Shown: piece after piece, positions 1-13,500 of the stretch | How the letters are laid out: each line of letters opens with the position of its first letter | Numbering within the stretch: the first letter of the stretch is position 1 | NCBI RefSeq assembly: GCF_030463535.1 | Contig: NC_132879.1 | Span: forward strand, 46,814,094-46,878,093 | DNA: 64,000 nucleotides | Direction: 5' to 3' | Source: Salminus brasiliensis | Taxonomy: Eukaryota; Chordata; Actinopteri; Characiformes; Bryconidae | Translations under genes and position numbers: made by a program | The notes under the pieces: generated by a model | What the model saw: the letters and a program-made list of their open reading frames with translations, nothing else | Told to the model about the DNA's origin: nothing | Database searches by the model: none

Positions 1-2380
1 AAAAGTTACGAGTGTTAAAAAGAGCCCCCCATTTGAAGAATCACAGACAGAGCTGGAGCTTTGAATTCACACAGTGTGCAGATCCACTGATAATGTAACC
101 CATGTTCTTCCTGCAAAGCAGCAGGGCTCGTGTTAAAAATGCAAAAGGGCTGAAGATGCATTTAGACCTCACATGGGTTCTGAAGCCAGGCGGCACGTGA
201 GTGGAGGGAGTGTATGTGTGTGGAACGCTTGATGGAGGATGTAGAACTCTATGTCCCCCCTCTCCATGGATATAGATGTGACACACAGTATGTCTAGAGT
301 TTAATATTTCATATTAGTGATGGTACATCTGAAAAAAGAACCTTTTTTGGGCACTATTTCTTGTTACAACACCCTGCATGTACCTTGATCCTGTGGATGT
401 AATGAAAAATATGTATTTTAAGCCTAAAATCTCTCAAAACTGTCTTGCTTCAGATGTCTGGTTCACCACTACATGAACAAGACCAGTGCTTTCCTCTTTA
501 AACCGCAATGAATGTATTTGTTTACATCTTCAGACCTACACTGTCACACATTTAGAAAAATCTTTTTGAGATTGAAAGAAGTTTAAATGTCTTTAAATGT
601 CTTTTGTTAATGTGTTAATTTACACTGCTGGATCAGATCTATATACTAAACTACAACAGAATGCTCTTCAAAACACAGTCAGATCAATACGTTTGTGAAC
701 ACGACTGCACATGTACACTAGTAGTAGCTTTATTGTTATTAGAATTATTATCTTATGTTTTAAATGTTGTGTTGATGACCACGGTTCTTGGTATTTCCTA
801 TTTAACTCCCAGCAGCAGATGGCATGGGGCATGAGACTGTAAATTTTGCAAGGTCTGCATTTGTAGAACTAGGACTGACTCGAAATGATTCTATTATTAT
901 TCTAACTTTATAGGCAGAGATTAATGTAAAATATATGAGAATAAGTCATTGAATTACATAAACCTGGTCAGCAAATTGCCAGCAGCCTCGATGTGATGAA
1001 ATGTTTGACCTTTTCGAGATCCCTCACACATAGTCACTGCCAATGTTGTACTGATCTGCTCATTCTAACCACTACCAGTGACTGTCTACTTGTTTCCTGA
1101 AACCAGGCAAATGAACAGCAATGGCCATTAGGCTAGACACCCATATGATCATTAGCACAGTCATTTCAAGCCATTTTTGGAATCGATGCTTCTTGGAGCT
1201 GGCAGCAGTTTTAAAAATGAATTACCTAGACCTACAAATAGGGCCCTCTCCAGTGGCCCAAGCTCCAACTATGAAGCTTCATTTGAATTAGTGCTGAGCC
1301 AACTGCAGACACAAAGTAAAATACCAAAACACTCCCTATATGAGGGACACTGCATAGGTCAACACATCTATATCTCCTTTTTTCGGTTATATCTTCTTGT
1401 GAAGCATGACCAGAAACCCTTCCTCCAAGACAAAACCCATCCAGAAACCCTGGCGGTTCTACTATTCACATTAGTTACATCAGTTACTAGTGTTAAGTTT
1501 TATAACTGCTGACCACCAGGGGCAGGGCTTTGGCAGTGTCTGCTGACAAACTGCTGGGTCCAGTATTATAGACTCAGCAACACTGATGTTCTAAACCCAT
1601 GAAAAACAGAAGTGGCATTATGCAGCCGGGAGCCTTATATGCCCATTGAATCACTTCCAATAGCCAATGCGAGAGTCCGACCTCGGCAGTAAGTTTTCAG
1701 CACTTACACATTCCCTCAGTGCCCGTACAGGGCACAGCATATGTTGTCTGGTTGCAACTGGTTGGCCTATGCCAGACCGTTGTGTTGGGTCTCAAAAGAA
1801 CACACAGGGTTTCTCAACAATGGTCCTAGAAGCCGCCTCCCCTGCACATTTTAGTGGACTCTCTGCTTTAACACGCCTCCTGCAATTTTGAAAGGACTTG
1901 ATTATGAGCTGATTAGAGCACACTAATCAGCTCTAGATCACACTAGACCACACTGAAGACACAGGGGGTTAACAACGAGTGCATGCTACTTGCAGACACT
2001 TTTAACAGAAGCGCAGTTTTTAGGCATCCCCATGCTTTCAGCTCAAAGGGGTTTCAGACCATGAAGTAACCCCAGAATGAAGGCCTTAATGATTGGGATT
2101 TTTTTTTTCCCCCTTTTCAATAATTATACTTCAACGATCTTGTGTGAGCCTCAGTCAAGGCCAGGCAGCTTCAGTGTTGAAGGGGATCAACTCTCTCCAG
2201 CAGCAATTACAGAAAAAAAAAAAGACAATACTGTGCATTGTGGCAGCTATTGGGTCTGCTTGTCCACCATTTGCTCTCGTACAATGCACAGGTGGAAGAA
2301 ACTTTGGCTATTCAGGATACTGTTCCTGACCTCAGACGCTAGATCAAAGGAGGCCTTAAGGTCACAGCCATAGCCGGAGG
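1..2380. other. Intergenic DNA 3' of KICS2, no gene recognised
   Basis: AT-rich DNA with only short chance open frames. No splice-consistent exon of a known family, RNA gene or complete mobile element was recognised. A homopolymer T/C run lies near 2100-2115 and an A run near 2213-2223. The far right end may belong to the decayed retroelement that follows. Confidence 0.5.
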
Positions 2381-2860
2381 AGTTCCAGGCATGGGCTCCA
2401 CACTAAAACCTGGGAGACAAGGTCCTTTCACATCAAGAGCTCTCACAGGGCAATATGGACAGCATGGAAAAACAAAGCTGATATGGCCATTGTGGGGTGA
2501 ATTGTGAGCCAGCCCTGAATCAGTAACAACTCTACATGTGGCTTCGCCATCATGCCTAGCTTGAGGCCGCAAACGAAGAGCAGTTTGGTCAGTGCGAGGT
2601 CCAGGTGCAGGAGCATCATCGTCCAGAAGTCTAGGGATATGCCTACAAACTGTGTAGTCTGTGACAGGGATAACTGACATTTGTCCCAAATTGTTCGCTG
2701 TGAGAACTAAAGTCCAACAACCTGCTCATGTCTCTGAGCACCTGTTCTCTGGAGGGGGTGCTTAGAATCCAAATGTCAGGATATGGTAGAATCTTCATCC
2801 CTTTCGCCAGCAGGGGGACATGGCAGCCTGCATGCATCTTGTCAAAACTTGTCAAAAAAA
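2380..2860 (-). mobile_element. Decayed DIRS-type retrotransposon reverse transcriptase fragment
   Basis: Minus-strand translation of about 2700-2855 reads GMKILPYPDIWILSTPSREQ, which resembles the RT active-site region of DIRS-like elements, where the family motif is Y-L-D-D-W. Here it is Y-P-D-I-W, so both a conserved leucine and a catalytic aspartate are lost. Toward lower coordinates further minus-strand segments look related, but the frame is broken. It is a short inactive remnant. Assignment is from motif memory, so the subclass is tentative. Confidence 0.5.
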
Positions 2861-2996
2861 TCTCTGATTCCCAACATTTAAAATGAGCTGCTGAAGCTAA
2901 AAAGTTGGCATACGCTCTGCTACCTCACAGGAAACGTGCGTCATTACATCACATACTGAAAATGATACAACGTAATTCAAACCTTTTAAAATAAAT

Positions 2997-3002
2997 TTTA
3001 TT
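2997..3002 (-). terminator. Candidate polyadenylation signal of KICS2
   Basis: AATAAA on the minus strand (TTTATT on the plus strand), about 720 bases past the KICS2 stop codon. It is the clearest canonical hexamer noticed there, but the region is AT-rich and other hexamers could be used. Confidence 0.3.
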
Positions 3003-3718
3003 TCAGTGAATAACTGCAATACACAAAGGATTTAGGATAAAATCAAACACCTAACTGTTAAAACGGTTTATGTACTGCAAATTAAAAAGGGGGGGTATCA
3101 CAGTAGCAGGACTCAGTCTAGTCACAGCAAGCTTGGGGGTGACGAGGGGCATTTTGGTCTGATTGTAATTGGTCACAACATTCACAGTAAGAGAAAAATA
3201 TTAGCATTAGTGCTGGACCTCTGGTGTTTCACTTTTTAGATTAAATATTAAAAGTTTACATATTAAAATAGCTTCAGCAGCATAAGGAGGAGAGCAACTG
3301 CAAGAGTTTAGTTTGGATGATCCATAAAGAGGTGGGAGGAGGGCCTGTTTCCAGTCTGTTTGGAGTCCCCTGTTCACACATACACACCTACTAAGGCTGT
3401 TAGCCAACACATGATTTGAATAAAGGTGTGTGTTTGAGCTAGGGAAATTACCACACTTTCATAAATACCAGCCCATCTGGACCATAACGTATGAACTCAG
3501 GTCTAGACATAACAAAATGAACTGACGTTTGGCAAGGAAAGCTAAGATCAGTCTATACTTTTTTACTGTGCAGTTTTGGTTAGGCACTTGTTTAGGTTCT
3601 TTAGCTAAAGGGTGGTTTTACTCGTGGCATCAGAACCTAATCTTGGCCATTAGCACCCCCTGCAGTCAGCAAGGGAAGTTTCTGGCAGCGTCCGTTAAAC
3701 ACGCTAGACATGGTCAGT

Positions 3719-4538
3719 TCAACCTTTGGAGCCTGGCTTGAGCGTGCTAAAGGGTTTGTTGTTCCTCAGAGATGTGGAGATCTCCTGCAGAAAGGCCACA
3801 ACATGCGAGTCCTTCTCTGACTTCCTCCCGTCAAAGATCACCACCAAGGTGAAGTGGGGCTCAGGTCGAGCCAGGAAATAGGTGCTCTGGACCTTGTCAT
3901 CGTAGAAGTGCATGACCTTGTCCAGCGAGTTGAGTTCGGCCGCACGGTCGCTCATGATCATGATGACGTTGGGCCAGTGCGTGAGTGGCCTCTCACCCCC
4001 AGGAAGCGACACAACAGCCGGGAACTGGTCCACTCCCTTGGGTGCCTCGCGGTACGAGTGCGGATGATGGTAGCCATGGCCCTGGAAGCTCTCGGAGCCG
4101 CGGTTGTCGAAGACCAGCGACACGCTGGAGGCGTCATGCTTGCGGATGAAGGCAGACACCTTGCCGAAGTAGTCGGGCGAGGCACGGGCCGTCAGGGCCT
4201 TCATCTCAGCCGGGGGTGCCTGCCGACTCAGCGCCTCATGGAAGTAGAAGGTGAACTTAGCCAGCAATGCGCCTTGCAGCCGTTGTAACCACAGGTACAG
4301 GTGCGGAGGTTGCGTGGCTCGCTGTGACTGGCCGCCGAACAGGTGCTTCCGAGTCTCGCGCTGCCGCTCGAAGGCCTGGCCCCATGCCTGTAGCTTGGAG
4401 TGGGCTCCATGCAAGTTAAGGAGCGAGGGCAAGAAGTGCCACTCTGAGATCTGGGCCTGGCAACGCAGCAGCTGCGTCAGGACGTCCACCTCCACCTGGA
4501 AGCTGCCCTCTAGTCGGCTCAGGATTGGGTGGTGGAAC
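3719..4538 (-). CDS. kics2: KICS2 coding exon 3 (last)
   Basis: Encodes residues 177-449, beginning [14 protein letters not shown] after the ATGCCGCAG acceptor and ending in the TGA at 3721-3719. It holds the most conserved part of the protein, including the [35 protein letters not shown] and [13 protein letters not shown] segments. This exon alone is about 61 percent of the protein. Its GC content is far above the flanking introns. Confidence 0.95.
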
Positions 4539-7500
4539 CTGCGGCATAGAGAGAGAAATTAAAAACGACAAAACAGTTAAGGCAGCAACTCGTGTTGGAC
4601 AACATGATATTGTTATTGATGCCACAATAAACATACCATGGATATTGTTCGTACTTGAACGCTGACCAGTACAACAGAAAATTATATTACTTATAGTTAA
4701 TAGAAAGTAAACATGTTCAGATCTGATCCAGTGGATATTAATGGATCAGGTTTTGGCTAGTTTAAGCTGGATCCCATTCGGATCCTTTGTACTGACCACT
4801 GTTTATTACTGTCTATTAGCACACTGCCCTGTTCAGTGGCATTACTTAATGGACATTACTCACATCCCACAGCAATGAGGAACATTCAAAAGGTAACAAC
4901 ACCAAGTAAGTTAGTCCAGAATGTTATACGTATAAGTGATGTTACCTATGACATTTGAATTAGTAGCACATCTAACCTGAGCTGACTGGCTGGATTATTT
5001 ATAGAAATGCAAAGATTGGATCAATATAAGGCGATACGGAGCATAAAGGTGCACTCTATGTCCAAATGTCTGCATTCAGCTACTTTAAGTTGCAGCATTC
5101 AGCTGTGGAGTAATGGAACTGTGTTCTCTGGAATGAAAGTGTTTGAAATGAGTTGGGATGAGGTGAGGTGGTGATCATCCTGACCTTACTAATGTGTTTG
5201 CACTGAATGCAGTCATATCCTCACAGCAATGCTCCAAGATCTATTAGCAAGCCTTTCCTGGAGACAGTTACTTCAACAAAATCAGGATTATTATTATTTT
5301 TTTTTTTTTTAACATCCCTGATTTCAAAAGAAAACAGGAATGAGCAGATGCCCCAATACTTTTGTCCATATGGGGCAAGATGTACTAAATGATTTAGTAT
5401 TGGTGTAGCCTAACTAAATACTGCTATCATTATACACATGCACAGCATTTTCACTGCATTGCCCATTCTCAGCTGCAACTAACATCATTCCATACCACAG
5501 TCTTTCCATCAAACCACTGTGCTTTCTGTGGCTTCCTCTCACTTTACCCCTGGCAAAGTTCTACCTCTGCGACAAAGCAATTTCCTCTTTGTGTTGCAAT
5601 AAAACCCACAACACAGACTGCGTGAACGGTATGGAAAGGGGGAGGTATCTTCAGCTGTGCGCTCTCGTTTCCCTTTTCCTAGCTCCTCCCACTGAAGATG
5701 TGGGGAGCAGATGCAAGTACAGGACTAAATAAGATGTCTTTAACACAGTCATCCCCTTCATCACGTGCAACTGGGCTTACAAGACCTGCTAATAATAAAC
5801 ATTTCCTCTGCCATCCCATCAAATGATGCATTCAGCTACTTGAAGTTGCACCCGTTTCTGACACAGATGTACCAACCAATAGAATAGGACTCTCTGGAGC
5901 AGACAAATATGAGCCTATTGGCACCACACCTAATGCCAGGTGTGGGCTTGGGGGGTGGTGTATAAAGCATTGAGCTATGGAGCTATGGTTCTCTATCCAA
6001 AATCCCTGAGATGAGTTGAGGTTTCTGATATAACGCTAGTCACTGAATGCAACCAAATCCTCACAGCAATGCTCCAGAACCATTCTTGAAACAGTTGCCC
6101 CAACAAAATCAGGATAAACTCTTTCAATACTCTTGATTTAGGAAGAAGTGAAGAAAAAGCAGGCGTCCAAATAGTTTTGTCTATATAGTGCATGTGTCAT
6201 GCTCCAGCTAAATTTAAAATAACACTACCACACAGGACAGACATGTGACTAGGTGTTGTGAAAATCTCCTCTTGAGCACATTCACAACACCGACACGTCC
6301 TTATACAATGGCGGTCCCTGGTCTAATTTCTGGTCCAGCGCTGCAGGACGCAGGAGATGTCCAGAGCCTCTCCCACGCTTTCTTTTTTTGTTAAATCTTG
6401 AGCGGTTACCAAACACAAAACCAAACTCTACGCAAATCAAGTCACCCCACCTGAACAGTTCAGCCATACTGATTCCAGTTCTCTAACCATCTATCGAGAA
6501 AACCACGCCGGGCACCGTTTCTAAGGGGGCTCCATTCCCAACTGGGTCCAGATGGGAACGGCCTTGGAACGGTCACCATTTAGCTCTGCAGTGGAAAAGA
6601 AGCTAAAATGGCCGTCAAATATCAACACAAAATGGACGACGAGAACCATGACCGAGATGGTTTGTGGAGACTCTAACCCAAGAAATGCCGTTCCAGCAGA
6701 TGGAGTGGACAAAATGGCATGAAAATCTAGTCAGCAGCCCTCTCATGCTGCCTGAAACGCATGTGTGAGGTTGAGGTTGTAATGCCAGCTTGCTTCTCCA
6801 GGCTCATTAGTGCCACAGACTGGAGTCATGAATACAGCACGCTTATAGCTCATTACATCACCTCTGTATTCAGCACCAGCGTGTGAATTTTTCACCCCTG
6901 ACTGAACATTAATTACACGTCTTAGCGAGAGTGAGGGAAAGTGAGCGAGAGGGCGAGAGCGAGGGTGAACGAGCAAGGCGGGCGAAGGAGAGAAAAGACG
7001 AACTAGAATGGGAGAGAAGCGAGAGAGAGAGAGAAAGAGAGAGAGACACTAATAGCTGTTTTAACCACACAAGCAGAGACTGCTTTGTTGCGTCTTCTCT
7101 GCAGGTCAGTGGGGGCTTGATCAAGAAGTCCACTCTTCACATTTCAAGGTCAAGCTTCTCCAAGCAGCCGTCAGACAGCAGAGCTCACCGCTACCTGATT
7201 AACTGATCAGATAACGCCGCAAAGATCAGGTCTCTCTCCCTACGTCTTCCTCCAGTGATTACTCACGGCTTGGCATCTTTCCTCGCCATCTCTCTCTCTC
7301 TCTATCCATCCTTCTTCCTTGCCTTCCTCTCTATCTGGCTCTATCCATCGCTGCCTCCCTTCAGCAGGAGTGCAGAGTTCACCTTGAGCAGGCAGTGGGA
7401 GAGCTCAAAGCTGCACAAGCCATTTGTCAGGTACTGAACTCATGCACAGCTGTACCGTACAGCAGTATACCTTTTCCGCTTCGCACACAAGCTCACAACA

Positions 7501-10500
7501 GTCCTGCTGGGCTTATGGCCTTCATGCTTTTTCAAGTGCAGGTCATCTCCTGTGGTTTTAAATTTGAGGTCATTAAAGCAACATTATGTAGCATATTGTT
7601 GATATACCACTGACTTGCAATAGGGAACATAGCATCTCAAGGATTGCTACTTCCGGGCTTGGCTTACTCGTAACTGCAGTAAGTAAGTCTGGTGAAGCGG
7701 GCAGGACAACGCTCACGAGAAAAGTCACGTTTGTCTATATATGGTATTTCGCAAATGTCACACATGATTCTTTCACTTTCAGATACAGAAATGCATGTAA
7801 GCAAGCGAATTCCACTTTCTGAGTCCAGGAGTAGAAGAGGCCAATTCTCATGTAATGCTGCTCTGGACACCACAGCCAAGAGGCTACAGGGTAATTAGCA
7901 TATGTGTGTTCTGACAAAGCACAGAAATTATGTTTCTGGTGAGCGTTTCATCTGTCAGAGATTCAGTGTGTTCTGTGAGGGAATGCTACATGAACAAAGA
8001 GTGCAAGATGATCAGTGTAGGACACATCAGCATCACAGCACAATTACAAACTGCTTTTTTCAATAGCACTGATTATCTTTTGACTACATATCAGAAATGC
8101 AACAAGCGACTGAAATGGATCGGTGACTGATCAGTCTCATATAACTGATTCTGTGCTCATCATATTTACACCACATATAGGCAACAGCAACACAAACACA
8201 ACCACGGTTGTGGCTTTGACCCAAACGGCTCTCATCTGCACCATTTAACAGTGCACTTGCCAGACTTGTACATTCCTCAAAAGTCTTCACCGGGCTTCAG
8301 CACAGCCAACAGGAGGGCAGTCCCTCCAACACAGACCAAAGGGTAGTTTGTCTTGGCCAAAGCCCCTCGCTGGAAAGTTCAAAACATTTGTGTGACCTTG
8401 CATGTCTACTGCGGCACGGAGCTCAGCAGCGAGATCAATAAGCAGTCAAATCCGGCAGGTTCAATTCTTCCACTTTGTCTGTGTAAACATTAGCAACGTT
8501 AGAGAGAAATGAGCGAATCTGTGCCACTGATAAGGCCTGTGTTCACTCCAGTTCAGTTTAACAGTTAAGTTTATAGTGAAGTGTGTTTGGCTGAATTACG
8601 GGTGTGTATCTGTGCCTAATCTACAATAGCAATTAACAACAATGTTTCTGTATGCTGTCATTTATGATTCTAAGAAAATCTGAATCGAGCAGTCATGTTA
8701 ATAAATAAATAAATAAACGATCAATCAGAAATCTGAATCAGCCAGGAAAACTGCAATCTGTGCATCTACTCAATCTTCCAATATCCAGGCATTGTGTAGA
8801 TCTACATATTCAATTTCACAACCTAGAGTTGCTGACACTAGATGTGTAACAGTACATGTATTCGCGCCTGTCAAGGAAAATATATGGTACACAGTAAGCT
8901 GTGGACGAAGACTGATGAACATGCGGCGGGACCAAATTTCCCAAGCAAGAGTTCCACCGAGAAAACTTAAGCCGTTAGAAAGTAAAGTCTGGATTTGCAT
9001 GGTATTGTGGGAGTTGTAATGGAATTACAAGTGTCCTCCCCATCCCCTCCTCCTCTCCATCTCTCTTGTGGAAAGAGGATGGTTCATATACGATCAATTC
9101 TCTTCACACACGTCTGCCACTCAAGTGTTTTCAGTCGTTTCACTGCAAACAGAACACTGGATTTACTCAGCAAGTTAAAACATCATGAAACAGCAGGAAG
9201 GCCCACAGCTCTAGCCCATTTTAACCTCTGCTTTTGAAAGCTGGAAAAAACAAGAGGGTTCTGTTAACATGAGCTGCTTCTGAATGCAAGTATCGACTAG
9301 AAAATACTACCTAACCTGTACATCTACAAACCTTCTGAGTTGGTCTGTATAATGTAGCTATTTAACTACTGGCATATTTGCCCTTTCTATGCAGCCTTAA
9401 AACAACAGTTATATATTATTATCAATAATAATCACATATCTAAATAACTAATAACCAAGCCCAGCTGTCAAGTGCAGAGTTTCCTCCTCACCCCAAATGT
9501 AGTCAGTCAAATTGTCACCAAATCTAGAGTTTTAGGCTGAATGCACAAGGTTAATGCAGCTAACAAACAACAAAAAGCTTGCAGCCATTTTCTTTTGGCT
9601 GCCAAGTCCGCCAAGTCCTGTCTCAAAGCAAAGCAGCAGCCTCTATTTCACTGCTGTGCTGTGTGGCTTATATCAATGATGGACATCACATCACTGACCA
9701 ATGTTTCACTGAGTTCGCTAATATCAAAGTTATGCCAGTAACAGTGTAGATAATCAATACAGACATCCACATGGAAGAAACACATGGGAGGGAGAAGGAA
9801 GAGGAATAAATAAAGAAATAAATAAACAAACAAACAAACAGGCAACTGATCTCAGTCAGCTTCCAAACAATGAATACACTGATTTAAACTGTAACATTTA
9901 GATAGAGGTGAAGAGACAGAGACATATCTTTCAATTAGAGATGCACCGATCACTCGGCCGATGACTGGAATCGGATGGTTATCGATATGATGGACCATAA
10001 CCAGTGACCAGCCGGCCACGCTCATAAAACAGAATCTGCTCCGGTCACATTTACACTTGTGCACCATCACCTTCAGCTCTTAAAAATAGCGCTATCAACC
10101 TTCCGCCTGCTCCGTTTAACAAAGCATATGGGTCTGATCGGTGAGAAATCAGGTGACGAGTTTTGCACAGCATAGCGTCTATGTTCAACACCACCTCACA
10201 TCTCTGAACGAACAGACTAAAGAAATTAGCACTTGCTGTGCTGAGGACGAAAAATCCGGCAGGGTGAATTCTTCCACTACGTCCGTGTAAACAGTACCAA
10301 CATCAGCAGGTTTAGCATTTTTAATCACAAACAGGAGTAAATCTGTCCCACAGTTCAGCCCTGCGTTCACTCCAGTTCAGTTTAACCCTCGTTTTATTGG
10401 TTGGACATAACTGGACCTAAAACAAGTGGATTATCTTCTATTACTTATTTATTTTTATTTAAATAACACACTACCACTTGCTTTCCGAACAGCTTTCAGC

Positions 10501-13500
10501 TACAGCACATGAACAAATAGCATAGAAAGCTCAATGTTAAAGAGGAAAGCCTGTGCACAGTGACCCCAGCGTAGAGATAGGGGAGAAACTCCTCCCGTGG
10601 GAGGAAATGATGGATACTGGCAGCGAAAATACTGGGCGTCTGCATATCTCTCTCTCCAACTCCCTTTACTCTCTGCCAGTCTTTTCCAGACAGACACCCA
10701 ACAGAACGATTCTCCTGCCACACGATCACTTGTACAGCTGATATTGGAACAGCTGGCATTGTAAATAACACCGTTTCCCTAGTCAATAGCTAATAGCTCT
10801 GTGGCACTGTACAAAACCACAGAACTACTTCATTAGGCACTGACCTTAATCAGTAAGAACAGGGCAGGCGTAAAGCATTATAGATGTAGTGACACTCGCT
10901 GTATCCGACACTGCGCCCTATTCACTATATAGTGCACTACTTGGGTTTTGGTGTCTGAAAACGAAGTGCCAAATTTTTAGTGCACTGCAACCATCCTGTA
11001 GCGCCTCGTACTACACAGTGTTCAGACCATGTCTCTTTACTGTACATTGGATATCCACAATTCTTCTGCTTTGTTTGTTAGAAGATTTGTGCACAGTCTC
11101 TCTGAAGATAACCAACGCTCAGACTGTTTATGCACACACTCTGCTATCAAACATCAGTGAGCTTCAGATTTGTTCCCTATAGTAGTGCTTCTATACAGTG
11201 ATCTGGATTTTCTCATGTGAGGGATAGTGAATAGGGCACAATTTCGGAGCTACTGATTTATCACTGACCTCAGATGCAGTCAATCAATCAGACAATACAT
11301 GCTTGGTATAATGCACATGCTAGGCTAACAAAGACTGAATTTAGACAGTCACCAATCTCTTCTATGTAAATTCATCCCTTTCTTCAATAATCTATGTGCA
11401 CAGGTTATGTGAACAGACTTTATTTAAACATTTGAACTGAAACTAGTATGGCTGGCATCATTTCTCTTCAGGGTTAAACACATTATGTTCTCTAATCACA
11501 TCAATTTGTCTGTGCCACATGCATCACAAACAGCACAAACACTTAGCCCTAATCTGCAACAGTATGCCAGAGTTTATGAAGAGCCTGGCCGCTTCCCATT
11601 TCCCCACCGTCAAGCAAAACGCCAGAGGGAGCCCATGAAGCAGTCCTCAATAAACAAAGATTAATGGAGCTAAACGGCTAGAAACTGAAAGTTAAAATAG
11701 TGTCTAACCACTTGCCCAGGATCTTCCTTTAATTTTGGAAAGTAGAAAGACATATTTAAACGGAAAAGCAAAGAACACAAACCTGGATAGCTCCATTTTT
11801 CTTCAGCTAGCATTATTGGTACAGAGTACTGACTGGTTGGCGAGCGGACACAGGAGTTACGGATATCTACAACACAACAGCTTTGTTTGATGGTATCGAT
11901 GGCCAGCAATTAACGTCCTGGCCAGCTAATGCTATATAAAGGTATTAATTATTACATCACTGTGTTCTCCCCTGTCTCTTTAGGGGGGCTGCCGTAAAAC
12001 GGTTCACACTCACTAATGTAATCATTACAAATAAGGCACTTCTACCAAGTCTTATAACTGGAGTTGAGAAGCTTTTAGAAATCTGTCTGATCAGGTGATG
12101 AAACAGGAAATAAAGGAACTTTTCAGTATATAAATAAAATGATCTGACATTTATTAACTGATTTTGCCCAAATGCTTCATATTAACAATCATTTTGGACT
12201 CGCTCCGAGGCGCCCTCTAATGTCTAACTAACCCGGAAGACATTAGAGACTCAAGTGGTAAATCCATTTCTACAAAAGTAGGCTCGCACACACAAAGGCC
12301 CCTAGGCTGTTTTCGCATCACCCTGGTTTAAAATAAAACTACTGCTACTGTCTGCAAGCTCACTATTGCGATATTAGAGGAGAGGCTGTTAACCAGCTAA
12401 CGTCGCCGTTTCATACACTGGGCCAAAGCTAACATGAGCCCTACAGCAAAAACTGGGTTAACGTCTTCATTATATACATGATAGAATTAAAAAAAATTGA
12501 TAAATATGAATTTCATGTACTCGACACATGAATAAGCCACACCCACAAGTCACAATCACAATACTGTGATATACTGTAAAACCACCATAATCTTAACAAA
12601 CACTGTGTTACACAGTTTTGGCCATACCATTCAGCCTTGAGCCAAACAAATGAAGATCTGGATGCATGTTGAGCTGGTCCACATTTTTGGGCATGCATTT
12701 ACAACTATAAGATTGGTGACAGTCAATCCCCACTTCTAAACACCTTAATAAGCGTGTCCAGGTTTACCAAAAATATACTGGTGACATTTTAAATTTTGGA
12801 TTTAAGCCCCCCCACTGTCCACCAGCAACTAACTCTGTACTGACCTGGAACTGTACTTCTGCAGGATACTCTCCAACGTGCTCACCAGTTCCTCAGAGTT
12901 GACTGTTTTCTGGCTGCCGAGAGAATGCATCTTCTCATAGAGGTCGGCTATCTCCATCCTGGCCTGCGTGAAGTGGCACAGCTGCTCGGACAGATGGGAG
13001 AGCAGCTCTTCCAGGTAAGGGCTGGAGCCTGCGGGGGGATGACGGCCCATGGATACCACCTTCTTCAGTTCATTGTGTAAAGATGTGTAAATGGTCCTGA
13101 TGGAATCCTTCCTGCTGAAGAATGACTGCCCACCTAACAAACAATAAAATCACAATAGCACATGGATAACAAAGCAATCTGAAGTCGCCTCCCTTGAGAC
13201 TCACATCAGTAATACATCAGGAAGGTGTGCTGATACAGTGACGATTCAGTGCCCTCGAAGTGTGGCTCTCTGGTGCCATCTGCTGTACAAAACCAAAGCA
13301 AACTGAAACCGTTTAAGGACACCAGCTAACTTCCTTAAAGGCTGCATTATTCTACATTTTGCTCCTTGGTGTCTACTTATGGCGACAATCTGTGAATGCT
13401 TGAATGTTTTTTATAATAATGAATGAAAAGATCGGCTGTTTCGTAGCTCTGTTTCCATTCAGGGTTGAGATGAGAAGTTGATGCTAAGTTTGGAAACTTT

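Larger units (their letters stand above)
4539..12844 (-). other. kics2: KICS2 intron 2 (8.3 kb), dense in transposon remnants
   Basis: Bounded by donor GTCAGT at the exon 2 end and acceptor GCCGCAG before exon 3. It contains two minus-strand Tc1-like MITE copies (about 5050-5375 and 5822-6193), a GA-rich tract near 6925-7050, a dispersed MITE at about 7573-7872, a hAT-type end near 9938, and two related segments at about 8440-8575 and 10240-10390. The long stretches 10400-12840 and 6200-6900 show no gene or element I can name. Confidence 0.8.

Noticed and set aside
3854-4288. A 144-codon plus-strand frame.
   Set aside because: Antisense shadow of KICS2 exon 3.
6925-7206. RE/SL-rich open frames on both strands.
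   Set aside because: Created by a GA-rich low-complexity tract.
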